Source of the DNA: SHZI01 sp963802215
GTDB lineage: Bacteria; Pseudomonadota; Gammaproteobacteria; Steroidobacterales; GCA-2729495
NCBI GenBank assembly: GCA_963802215.1
Contig: CAWDHQ010000002.1
Span: forward strand, 248,001 to 312,000
Length of the DNA: 64,000 bases
Direction: 5' to 3'
Below are positions 53,501 through 59,901 of this stretch, piece after piece (position 1 is the first letter of the stretch; every line of letters starts with the position of its first letter). Below the pieces are notes generated by a model, which worked only from the letters and a program-made list of their open reading frames with translations, had not been told where the DNA came from and made no database searches. A program made the translations under genes and the position numbers.

Positions 53501-53814
53501 CGGTGAACACGCACCGCATACCGCTGGAGGCCCGATTCTTCAGTCCGGGCGGATTCGGCGCAAGGCTCGCTGTCACGTGGATCGATCAGTCCGGCCGGTT
53601 CCTGGACGCCTTCTTCTCGGAGATCGACGCCGACGAATCGTTCTGGGTCTGGGACCTGGGCCTCAGCTACCGCTTGCCGGGCCGTCGCGGACTTATCGGG
53701 CTCGACGTCCGAAACCTATTTGACGAGGACAACCGCTTTCAGGATCTGGATCCCCAGAATCCCAGGATCTCGCCGGAGCGCCTGGCGCTCCTGCGGGCAA
53801 CCCTCGCGTTCTAG
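50533..53814 (+). CDS. FecR-TPR-beta-barrel outer-membrane protein
   Basis: A 1093-residue exported protein. After the signal peptide (ending AVPARGQ) comes a FecR domain (about 45-180, with LDILKGALHIISRDPRALRVVTPFANAGIEGTEFLV). Then follow about eight TPR-type helical repeats (about 215-480). The C-terminal 530 residues form an outer-membrane beta-barrel with TonB-receptor-like strands (LSYRLPGRRGLIGLDVRNLFDEDNRF) and a terminal phenylalanine (RATLAF), the BAM signal. No plug domain or TonB box is visible, so FecR-TPR seems to replace the plug. The barrel half has lower G+C than the FecR-TPR half. It could export or capture a peptide cargo. Confidence 0.85.
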   Translation: MVRRRRTPLPFRAILSLVVLFLCAVPARGQVPPAACENWVARLVSFQGAITYRRAAARVQPVTSVALNETFCVGDVLELGAFSRAALQLPDQTVVRLDQGTVVTFAAPQDDKRTWLDILKGALHIISRDPRALRVVTPFANAGIEGTEFLVQVGADAATVLVFEGRVKVANASGDATAGSGESVLARAGTAPVLQQVVRPRDQVVWTLYYPPTGRGADPQVARVDELLAVGRVTEAEADLAAVLARSPGNSEALARQSVIALIRNDPATAGALADQAVAADPASSSARLAQSYVRQSAGDLAGAIATLEAAAQSHPGDALVLARLAELHLAMDDVRRSEASANAAVAADPGLALAHTILGFAKLARADRPQASAAFEEAVRLDPAAPLPRLGLGLVKIRGGDLVAGREEIETAVILDPNNSLVRSYMGKAYYEEKRDSLAASQLAIAKELDPNDPTPWFYDAIRLQKVNDPARALKDLQGSIARNDRRVVFRSRLKLDEDLAARSSALGRIFNDLGFDELGLREGWTSVAAEPAEHSGHRLLADSYVSLPRHEIARVSELQKSQLLQPLNMTPVQPQLGDANLFVLDTAGPARIGFNEFNPLFSANGLGAQTSLVVGGNDTMGADAVLAGIHDNWSFSLGGFHFETDGYRENNDLDQDLASALVQYRASEETSWLLEARLSRREQGDLALYFDPTNYISDLRQSEDTESIRVGVRHAVGRRSLILGQVSYQWADLDTVAGSFFSVVSDADGLSAELQFLHQGERWHLTTGVRYRDRETDATTATNIPIDDPPFAISLTETTRAESDLLSAYAYVDYDVTDRLQLTVGAAGEELEGGLEDSRRVHPKIGVRWEASDSTVVRAGAFRALREFAFSRQDIALTLEPTQVAGFNQFFADSEGTEAWRYGVAVDQRVGDQLYVGAELSKRDRDVPFLQAGGPPDFGFTVVTNSAEDTNGRTYLYWLPTDYAATSISYQFDRQTRDPIPLPDNLLSVNTHRIPLEARFFSPGGFGARLAVTWIDQSGRFLDAFFSEIDADESFWVWDLGLSYRLPGRRGLIGLDVRNLFDEDNRFQDLDPQNPRISPERLALLRATLAF

Positions 53815-53864
53815 CGCGAGGGAAAGAGTCGGCACCGTTCGATAACAACAAAGGGAGAAGAGCA

Positions 53865-54161
53865 GTGGCCAAAAAGAAGAGGAATACCACGAGAGGCAAG
53901 GGAACGTTCACGATCGTCTGCAAGAATGGCGTTTGGAAGCCCCGGGGCAAGGACAACAAGGAGGGCACACCTATCGAAGGTGACTTGCCGCCGCTGGAGA
54001 ATCCTGAAGTCATCGTCATTCAACACGTTGTCGGGCCTCCTTCCATGCCCGTCCCCCCGCACAAGCACAAGAAAAAGGGAGGGCCGTCCCACCCGCCGCT
54101 CAACACCCACTGTCACAAAGTGGTCTACGTCGGCGGTGTGCCCTACCTCGTTCACTGTTAG
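53865..54161 (+). CDS. Small basic protein with C-terminal YLVHC motif (peptide A)
   Basis: A 98-residue protein starting at GTG 53865, six to seven bases after GGGAGA. It has no signal peptide. The N-terminus is very basic (AKKKRNTTRGKG), the middle is Pro/Lys/His-rich (PPHKHKKKGGPSHPP), and the exact C-terminus is HCHKVVYVGGVPYLVHC. The last 16 residues align without gaps to the end of the small protein at 56031 (C-H-x3-Y-[VI]-x4-YLVHC). It lies between the barrel gene and the subtilase gene on the same strand, with lower G+C than the surroundings. It may be a precursor peptide or a tagged substrate; no family is recognised. Confidence 0.72.
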   Translation: MAKKKRNTTRGKGTFTIVCKNGVWKPRGKDNKEGTPIEGDLPPLENPEVIVIQHVVGPPSMPVPPHKHKKKGGPSHPPLNTHCHKVVYVGGVPYLVHC

Positions 54162-54235
54162 CGCCTAGCATCGGTGTCCGGATGGCGGGTGAGGTTTACA
54201 GCTTCGCCCCCCGTCCGGCCCTCGGGGTTCAAGGC

Positions 54236-55951
54236 GTGAAGATTCATGTCCGAAGAGTCGCGCTTGCGATTGCCCTCGGCTGGGCGCTTTCGTTTGCTCC
54301 CGCTCGACCGGACGAGATCAGAGGCGAGGCAGGCTGTGGCGGTGACTACTACTGGGCAGGGACGTCACAGGTGTGCCTGCGGGAAGTGGCCAGTGAGTGG
54401 CTGGCGATCGCAAGCCGCAATACGCCTCTCCCGATCGAGATTCAACAACTCGGAGCCCTGATCCAGCAATCTGGACTGCAAGCGCTGCGATCGGATCGAT
54501 CGGTTCGCCGCTATGGGTTGCTGCTCGTCCCGCGTGCGACGGCTCCCAACGCTGGCGTGACGACCGCGTCCGTGGAGCAGTTCGTCCGGAATTCCGGATC
54601 CCTGGAAATCCTGCAGGTCTACCGCCGCAAGCGCTCCCTGTTCGTGCTTGTCAACGACTTCACGGTGCAGTTTCGACCCACCACCGAACCGGCCGCGGCG
54701 CTCGCAGTGCTGCAGGCCTCCGGCGCCACCATCAAGTCGGAACCAGCCCGCTCCCCCGGCTATGTGGTCCGCTTCGACGGGCTTACGCCTCTTGAGGGCT
54801 TGCGTCGCGTTAATGCGCTTCACGGGAATCCGCAGGTCCGCTACGCCAAGCCCAATTTCGAGGTATTCATGCCGCGGCCCGCGCTGCCGCCAACGCCTGA
54901 CGGGTACGGGACGATCGCGACTGCTCCGATGGCCGTTCCGTCCGCGACACCGAAGGGCACGGGAGATGATCCGCACTTTCCTCGCCAGTGGTACCTGGAC
55001 AACGATGGAACCGTCGGCCGGAAGGGCGCGGACGTGAATGCTGCTCGCGCCTGGGGCGTCGTCAAGCCCCAAGCTGCAATCACGATCGCCGTCCTCGATG
55101 AAGGCGTGGAGACTACGCACGAGGACCTCGCTGCGAACATCGTCGGTGCGTACGACGCTATCGATCAGGATGACGATCAGGAGCCCCAGAAGGGTGCTTT
55201 CCACGGAACGGCATGCGCGGGCGTTGCCGCCGCCGTGACGGGCAATAGCGTGGGCATCAAGGGGCTCGGTACTTCAGTAGGGATCCTTCCGGTCCGGATC
55301 GCAGAAGTTGACTCGAGTGGCGGGTGGAACACCAGCGCCAGCGTCATAGCCGACGGCATACGCACGGCCGTGGACCGGGGCGCTCATGTCCTGAGCGCGA
55401 GCTGGTTCTACGAGGAAGCCGACTCAGAGATAACCGATGCCGTCGACTCTGCTCTGCAGAGGGATCGTGTCCTCATATTCGCGGCCGGTAACGAAGAGGG
55501 GCCGGTCGACTATCCGGCGAGTCTGGCCGATACCAGACCGCTACTGGCAGTCAGCGCCACGAACGAGTGGGACCGGATCAAGACGACCCGGAGCAAGGAT
55601 GGGGAGACCAACTGGGGCAGCAACTTCGGAGCCGCCGTGACTGTGTCCGCACCCGGCGTGCACATTTTCACGACTGCCCTGACGGGCAAGCGCGGTGCCG
55701 GCGTTACCAACTACATGGCGGACCACCGCGGCACTTCGGCCGCGGTGCCCCTGGTGTCCGGCGCGGCAGCCCTGATTCTCAGTCAGGAGCCGGGCCTCAA
55801 ACCGTCTGAGGTCCGGGACCGACTTGCGAGAACGGCCAAGGACCTGGGGCCCAAGGGTTGGGATAAGCGCTACGGCTGGGGAAGGATTGATGCCTGTCGA
55901 GCGCTGGGATCCAACGATTGCGCAGGGGATCGTGCGCCTAAGTCACCATGA
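54236..55951 (+). CDS. Secreted S8 subtilisin-like protease
   Basis: A 571-residue subtilase from GTG 54236. This start gives a clean signal peptide (VKIHVRRVALAIALGWALSFAPA); the ATG at 54182 would add 18 polar residues. The catalytic residues are D288 (AVLDEG), H323 (FHGTACAGV), N419 (FAAGNE) and S501 (GTSAAVP), all present. A fervidolysin-like prodomain (about 140-212, ending YAKPNFEVFMP) precedes the catalytic part. A cysteine-bounded element (C34-x12-C47, with YYW) follows the signal. It is flanked by two small proteins with matching C-termini, which are its most obvious candidate substrates. Confidence 0.9.
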   Translation: MKIHVRRVALAIALGWALSFAPARPDEIRGEAGCGGDYYWAGTSQVCLREVASEWLAIASRNTPLPIEIQQLGALIQQSGLQALRSDRSVRRYGLLLVPRATAPNAGVTTASVEQFVRNSGSLEILQVYRRKRSLFVLVNDFTVQFRPTTEPAAALAVLQASGATIKSEPARSPGYVVRFDGLTPLEGLRRVNALHGNPQVRYAKPNFEVFMPRPALPPTPDGYGTIATAPMAVPSATPKGTGDDPHFPRQWYLDNDGTVGRKGADVNAARAWGVVKPQAAITIAVLDEGVETTHEDLAANIVGAYDAIDQDDDQEPQKGAFHGTACAGVAAAVTGNSVGIKGLGTSVGILPVRIAEVDSSGGWNTSASVIADGIRTAVDRGAHVLSASWFYEEADSEITDAVDSALQRDRVLIFAAGNEEGPVDYPASLADTRPLLAVSATNEWDRIKTTRSKDGETNWGSNFGAAVTVSAPGVHIFTTALTGKRGAGVTNYMADHRGTSAAVPLVSGAAALILSQEPGLKPSEVRDRLARTAKDLGPKGWDKRYGWGRIDACRALGSNDCAGDRAPKSP

Positions 55952-56030
55952 TGCCGCTTGAGTTGCGTCAGTGCGGGGGGGGTAGAGTCAAGGCCGCCGC
56001 TGACCTGGCGGCTCATCGAGAGGCACTGCA

Positions 56031-56276
56031 ATGAGGTTCTTTTGCGCAACTCTTGTTCTCGCAACATCATTTGCAATACCGGCACTGGCCCACGAACAGA
56101 TGGTTGATCGTGAAGCCGAGCCACAGGCATCGGGCTCGGGCGTAGATCCTTCAAACAGCTTAGAGCCGGCCTCGACCCCAAAACTCAACCACAACGGCGA
56201 GAAGGAACTGCAAGCAGCACATGGCTGTCACCAGTGGGGTTACATTCCCCCAAATTGGTACCTCGTTCACTGCTAG
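56031..56276 (+). CDS. Small secreted protein with C-terminal YLVHC motif (peptide B)
   Basis: An 81-residue protein with a clear Sec signal (MRFFCATLVLATSFAIPALA), an acidic, Ser/Pro-rich spacer (about 21-60), and the exact C-terminus GCHQWGYIPPNWYLVHC. Against peptide A's last 17 residues, eight of 17 positions are identical without gaps, including the final YLVHC. G+C is clearly lower than the genome background. A GAGG precedes the ATG by several bases. A 13-bp-stem hairpin follows the stop. It is probably a secreted peptide precursor or signal; no family is recognised. Confidence 0.72.
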   Translation: MRFFCATLVLATSFAIPALAHEQMVDREAEPQASGSGVDPSNSLEPASTPKLNHNGEKELQAAHGCHQWGYIPPNWYLVHC

Positions 56277-56291
56277 TAGCTTGAGACTGCA

Positions 56292-56322
56292 GATCTGGTC
56301 GACATCGTCTGTCGACCAGATC
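56292..56322 (+). terminator. Strong hairpin after peptide B
   Basis: GATCTGGTCGACA (56292-56304) pairs perfectly with TGTCGACCAGATC (56310-56322) around a TCGTC loop, 15 bases after the stop at 56276. The following CTCTTCC is only weakly T-rich. The rest of 56323-56510 shows no gene. Confidence 0.6.
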
Positions 56323-56510
56323 CTCTTCCGTCAGCAGTGACTGCGGGTAGGTGGCCGCCTGCCTCACCGGGAAGCCGCGGTATCACGCCCCAGCCCGTGC
56401 GCCTCTGCCGTCTACGCCGTCGGCAGGTGAGGAGGCAGGCGATTCGTGAGAATCCTGAAGTGACACTTTAGAATTCTCAAATGCACGTCGTCCCGCTTCG
56501 GGGCGGGACG

Positions 56511-56558
56511 AAAAATCAGGGGCGCCGCAAGGCGCCCCTTTGTCTTTGTCCCGGTACC
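56511..56558. terminator. Bidirectional terminator, repeat copy 1
   Basis: AAAAATCA, then GGGGCGCC-GCAA-GGCGCCCC, then TTTGTCTTTG: a hairpin with an A-run before and T-run after, so it can stop transcription both ways. The same 48 bases recur exactly at 57161-57208, on the other side of the PemK-like gene. Confidence 0.75.
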
Positions 56559-56645
56559 CCCGGGTATCATCCTGGCGTTCCATTTCTGGTGATTCCGGCT
56601 GGAATTGAAGCTGGGCAGTGCCGGACGAACCACGCACAGTGAGGG

Positions 56646-57026
56646 ATGGCGCTCGCGTTCCAGCCCAAGCCGGGGACGGTGCTGATCTGCGACTTTCGGG
56701 GCTTCGAGCGCCCGGAGATCGTGAAGCGGCGCCCGGTGGTGGTCATTGCTGCCAGTCGGGACAACGCCTGTCTCGTGACCGTCGTGCCGCTGAGCCAAAG
56801 CCGGCCCTGGCGTCCCCAGGCATGGCACTACCGGCTGGCCGGGGCTCTTCATCCGCTGGACGCTGGAACCGCGATCTGGGCGAAGTGCGACCTGCTCAGT
56901 ACTGTGTCTACGGCCCGCCTGGACCTGATTCGAATAGAGCGAGGCCGGCACGGTCCGCTGCGGTTGACAGCGAAAGACTTTGCAGCGATTCACCGGGCGG
57001 CGGTCGCCTCCCTCGGCAATCCGTGA
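56646..57026 (+). CDS. PemK/MazF-family toxin-like endoribonuclease, apparently orphan
   Basis: A 126-residue PemK/MazF-fold protein. The N-terminal block PKPGTVLICDFRGFERPEIVKRRPVVVIA is the family signature, with later strands LVTVVPLSQSR and AIWAKCDLLSTVSTARLDLI. MazF/PemK toxins cut mRNA at short sequences. No antitoxin gene is seen directly upstream or downstream. Instead the gene lies between two exact copies of a 48-bp terminator and next to a duplicated structured element. GAGGG immediately precedes the ATG. Confidence 0.8.
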   Translation: MALAFQPKPGTVLICDFRGFERPEIVKRRPVVVIAASRDNACLVTVVPLSQSRPWRPQAWHYRLAGALHPLDAGTAIWAKCDLLSTVSTARLDLIRIERGRHGPLRLTAKDFAAIHRAAVASLGNP

Positions 57027-57071
57027 CAGCCGGGGCTTGACAGTGACTTGAGAGTCTCGTGTAGCCTTTCG

Positions 57072-57195
57072 TTGTACCCGTTTTGGGGCTTTGGAGACTT
57101 CGGCGCTCAGCCTATTGCCGAAGCTGGACCTGGCGGCGATGACAAGCTGCCTTGCCCATAAAAAATCAGGGGCGCCGCAAGGCGCCCCTTTGTCT
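57072..57195 (+). ncRNA. Candidate small RNA, unit 1
   Basis: A promoter-like TTGACA (57037-57042), 17 bases, then TGTAGC (57060-57065) would start RNA near 57072. The transcript would fold into CTTCGGC/GCCGAAG (57098-57104 with 57117-57123) and GGCGGC/GCTGCC (57132-57137 with 57146-57151), then end at the terminator at 57161-57195. No good coding frame fits. Start and end are inferred. Confidence 0.4.
57089..57163. repeat. 75-bp direct repeat, copy 1
   Basis: It matches 57261-57335 at 74 of 75 positions (offset 172). The one difference is in the loop of the first predicted stem. Confidence 0.92.
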
Positions 57196-57208
57196 TTGTC
57201 CCGGTACC
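57161..57208. terminator. Bidirectional terminator, repeat copy 2
   Basis: An exact second copy of the 48 bases at 56511-56558, immediately after the first 75-bp repeat. Its T-run on the plus strand would end transcripts from the candidate small RNA and the PemK-like gene. Confidence 0.75.
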
Positions 57209-57260
57209 GTTGACACGCACTTGACCCGTTACGCTAGGCTACGACCGTGCCCTTCGGGGA

Positions 57261-57335
57261 CTTTGGAGACTTCGGCGCCCAGCCTATTGCCGAAGCTGGA
57301 CCTGGCGGCGATGACAAGCTGCCTTGCCCATAAAA
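57261..57335. repeat. 75-bp direct repeat, copy 2
   Basis: The second copy of the structured element, preceded 51 bases upstream by another TTGACA (57210-57215) in a diverged version of the unit 1 promoter-like sequence (shared TTGACA-N3-ACTTGA). It lacks the following terminator copy. From 57336 to 57439 I see only a GC-rich hairpin region (TCCTCCGG...CGGAGGA) before the convergent thiolase stop. Confidence 0.92.
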
Positions 57336-57439
57336 TTGAGGACGCCTACCGGCGCTCCTCCGGTCGCTTCGGAGGAATGTTGTGATCCTCCGGAGAGGCG
57401 GTCCGGGTCCGGCGCTACTTCCGGATCCGGTACCGCCAC

Positions 57440-58720
57440 CTACCGTTCCAGGATCGCCGTAACCCCCATCCCCCCCGCCGTGCAGATCGAGATCAGTCCC
57501 CGGCCTGAGCCTCTCTGCGCCAGCAGCTTCGACAGCGACGCCACGATGCGCGCGCCGGTGGCTGCGAAGGGATGGCCGATGGCGATGCTGCCGCCCTTCA
57601 CGTTCATCTTCGCGCGGTCGATGGCGCCAAGGGGCTGGTTACGGCCGAGCTTGTCCCGGCAGAACTCCGGTGACTCCCAGGCCTTGAGCGTCGCGAGGGT
57701 CTGCGCGGCGAAGGCCTCGTGGATCTCGTAGTAGTCGAAGTCCTGCAGGCCCAGTCCGGCATCCGCGAGCATGGCCGACACCGCATAGGCCGGCGCGAGC
57801 AGCAGGCCCTCCTTCTTCACGAAGTCCACGGCCGCCACCTTGCCGTAGCGCAGGTACGCCTGGACGGGCAGCCCGCGGGCCTTCGCCCATTCCTCCGAGG
57901 CCAGCAGCACCGATGCCGCGCCGTCCGTGAGCGGCGTGCTGTTGCCGGCGGTCATCGTGGCCTGGGGGCCCCTGTCGAAGACGGCCTTCAGCTTGCCGAG
58001 CTTCTCCAGTGACGTGTCGGCGCGGATGTTGTTGTCGGTGGTGACGCCCGAGAAGGGCACCACCAGGTCCTGGTAGAAGCCCTCGGCCCAGGCCTTCGCC
58101 GCCTTGTGGTGGGACTCCATCGCCAGCTGGTCCTGGTCGGCCCGCGTGATGCTCCACTGCTTCGCCGTGATCTCGGTGCTCTGGCCCATGGACAGCTTCG
58201 TGCGCGGCTCCGTCACCCCCGGCGCCACCGGCTTGAACATCCCGGGCCGCAGCCCGAGCCAGGGCTTCACCCGCTCCCCGAAGGACCTGCCCCGGGCGCT
58301 AGCCAGCAGGATCTCCCGGTACCCGTCGGGGTAGACGATCGGCACGTCGCTGATCGTGTCCGTGCCGCCGGCGATGCCCGCGTCGATCTGGCCCAGCGCG
58401 ATCTTGTTGCCGAGCAGGATCGCCGCCTCGAGGCTCGTGCCACAGGCCCGCTGCAGGTCGAAGGCAGGCGTCTCGGGCGCCAGCGTCGTGCCGAGCACGC
58501 ACTCCCGCGCCAGGTTCCAGTCCCGGGAATGCTTCATGACGGCGCCGAGGGCCACGTCGCCGAGACGCTCGCCGCCGAGCCGGTACGCGTCCACCAGCGC
58601 CTGGAGGGTTGCCGTCATCAGGTCCTGGTTGGACTGGTGCACGTAGCCCGTGTTGGCGCGGCAGAAGGGGATCCGGCGGCCGCCGATGATTGCGACGCGC
58701 CGGGGTGCCTGGTAGTGCAT
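57440..58720 (-). CDS. Acetyl-CoA C-acyltransferase (thiolase, FadI-like)
   Basis: A 426-residue thiolase. The acyl-accepting cysteine is in QRACGTSLEAAI (about 92), the histidine motif is YYEIHEAFAAQ, GGSIAIGHPFAATGAR carries the second histidine, and the final cysteine is in ICTAGGMGVTAI. Length and N-terminus fit FadI-type enzymes, which cleave 3-ketoacyl-CoA in beta-oxidation; it could also feed PHA precursors. No partner fadJ-type gene is beside it. DUF924 lies upstream on the same strand. Confidence 0.92.
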   Translation of the reverse strand: MHYQAPRRVAIIGGRRIPFCRANTGYVHQSNQDLMTATLQALVDAYRLGGERLGDVALGAVMKHSRDWNLARECVLGTTLAPETPAFDLQRACGTSLEAAILLGNKIALGQIDAGIAGGTDTISDVPIVYPDGYREILLASARGRSFGERVKPWLGLRPGMFKPVAPGVTEPRTKLSMGQSTEITAKQWSITRADQDQLAMESHHKAAKAWAEGFYQDLVVPFSGVTTDNNIRADTSLEKLGKLKAVFDRGPQATMTAGNSTPLTDGAASVLLASEEWAKARGLPVQAYLRYGKVAAVDFVKKEGLLLAPAYAVSAMLADAGLGLQDFDYYEIHEAFAAQTLATLKAWESPEFCRDKLGRNQPLGAIDRAKMNVKGGSIAIGHPFAATGARIVASLSKLLAQRGSGRGLISICTAGGMGVTAILER

Positions 58721-58745
58721 GGGAAGATCCTCCCGTGGAAGCGGA

Positions 58746-59357
58746 TTATTGGCCGAAGGCGGGCGCGCCGGTGCCCAGGTATTCCTGCTCCTCCGGCGTG
58801 TTCGGCCGGCCGAGGGTCTTGTTGCGGTGGGGGAAGCGGCCGAAGGTCTTGACGATGTCGTGGTGCAGTTCCGCGAACTGCGCGAACGTGACGAAGGTGG
58901 CCTTCAGCGTGTCGGACACACCGGACACCAGCCCCTCGTAGATCTTCACGGAGCGCTCCTGGATCTTCAGCGCCTCGGCGTGCTGCAGTGGCATGAAGTA
59001 GAACGCCTGCTGGAAGGGCGACAGCGATTTGTAGTCCCCCTTCGCGGCGCCCTCGACGCAGATCTTCAGCGCGTGGGGATCCCGGGAGAAGGCCTTCGGC
59101 GTGCCCCGGTAGATGCTGCGGCGGAACTGGTCCAGCAGCAGGATCAGTGCCAGGCGTCCCTCCGGCGTGGCGGTCCAGGCCTCCAGCTGGCCCTTCGACG
59201 CCTTCTCCACCAGGTCGCCGAACTCGGTGCGGATCAGTGCGTCCGTCACGGCGTCCGAGGTGAACCAGCGGTCCATCCGGCTGTCGATGGTGGGCTGGTC
59301 CATGCTTCCCGGCTGGAACCAGAAGTCGAGGACACGCTGGATGTCGGGGTCGCTCAT
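58746..59357 (-). CDS. DUF924 family protein
   Basis: A 203-residue all-helical protein of the DUF924 family. It has the start VLDFWFQPG, the central LALILLLDQFRRSIYRGTPKAFSRDPHAL and the FGRFPHRNKTLGRPNTPEEQEYL ending. The fold is TPR-like; the biochemical role is unknown. It lies 25 bases before the thiolase gene on the same strand and may share its transcript. A REP pair lies just upstream of its ATG. Confidence 0.9.
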   Translation of the reverse strand: MSDPDIQRVLDFWFQPGSMDQPTIDSRMDRWFTSDAVTDALIRTEFGDLVEKASKGQLEAWTATPEGRLALILLLDQFRRSIYRGTPKAFSRDPHALKICVEGAAKGDYKSLSPFQQAFYFMPLQHAEALKIQERSVKIYEGLVSGVSDTLKATFVTFAQFAELHHDIVKTFGRFPHRNKTLGRPNTPEEQEYLGTGAPAFGQ

Positions 59358-59366
59358 GCGTCGAGT

Positions 59367-59420
59367 GTAGGAGCGGCTTCAGCCGCGATCAATCGGGGTC
59401 GCGGCTAAAGCCGCTCCTAC
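59367..59420. repeat. REP pair supplying the DUF2141 stop
   Basis: REP units at 59367-59388 (plus, TTCA loop) and 59399-59420 (minus, TAAA loop) are separated by 10 bases. TAG at 59417-59419 on the minus strand ends the DUF2141 gene. Confidence 0.92.
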
Positions 59421-59884
59421 TGCAATTCAATCTTCTGCTCGGTGAGGGTGCCCACCGTGACCGGGAAGGCCGCGTCCTTGTACTTCGGCGGACCGAACTT
59501 CGGCCGCAGGTTGTTGGACAGCCCCGCCGGCTCCTTGGGGAAGCCGATGAAGTTGCTCTCCAGTTTCCCGTCGTCGTTCACGTCCTGGAAGATCGAGAGC
59601 GCGTACTCGCCGGCGGGGAGCAGCAGCTCCACCGTGACCTTGTCGCCCGTGCGGTTGCCCGCCACGGCGACGCTCTTCTGGGTGCGGTAGCGGTCGCTCA
59701 GCCAGTCGTCCTTCTTGTCGTAGACCCAGACGTACAGCTTCCCCTGGTCCGTCTTCACGTTGGTGGCGACGACCCGCAGGTTCGCCTCCCCGGCGGCGAG
59801 TGCCGTGGTGCCGGCGAGCAGGGCAGCCAGGGTGGCGGCCAGGACGGCGGCCAGGACGGCGGGCAGCGTGACGAAGTGCTTCAT
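59417..59884 (-). CDS. DUF2141 family exported protein
   Basis: A 155-residue secreted protein with an Ala/Leu-rich signal peptide ending TTALAAG. The DUF2141 domain follows (ANLRVVATNVKTDQGKLYVWVYDKKDDWL, then YALSIFQDVNDDGKLESNFIGFPKEPAGLSNN), a beta-sandwich probably binding calcium at DVNDDGK. The ATG at 59884 is chosen for its AGGAAG ribosome site ten bases upstream; a TTG at 59905 would add seven residues. The stop is a REP TAG. Confidence 0.88.
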   Translation of the reverse strand: MKHFVTLPAVLAAVLAATLAALLAGTTALAAGEANLRVVATNVKTDQGKLYVWVYDKKDDWLSDRYRTQKSVAVAGNRTGDKVTVELLLPAGEYALSIFQDVNDDGKLESNFIGFPKEPAGLSNNLRPKFGPPKYKDAAFPVTVGTLTEQKIELQ

Positions 59885-59901
59885 GGGTCGGGTGCTTCCT
59901 T

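Noticed and set aside
54269..54310. The C34-x12-C47 element of the subtilase as a third copy of the YLVHC tail
   Set aside because: It shares cysteines and aromatic residues but lacks the terminal YLVHC and has different spacing.
56646..57335. Type III (ToxIN-like) toxin-antitoxin system
   Set aside because: Type III antitoxin RNAs are short tandem repeats upstream of the toxin with a terminator between. Here there are only two 75-bp units, both downstream, so the classical layout is not met.
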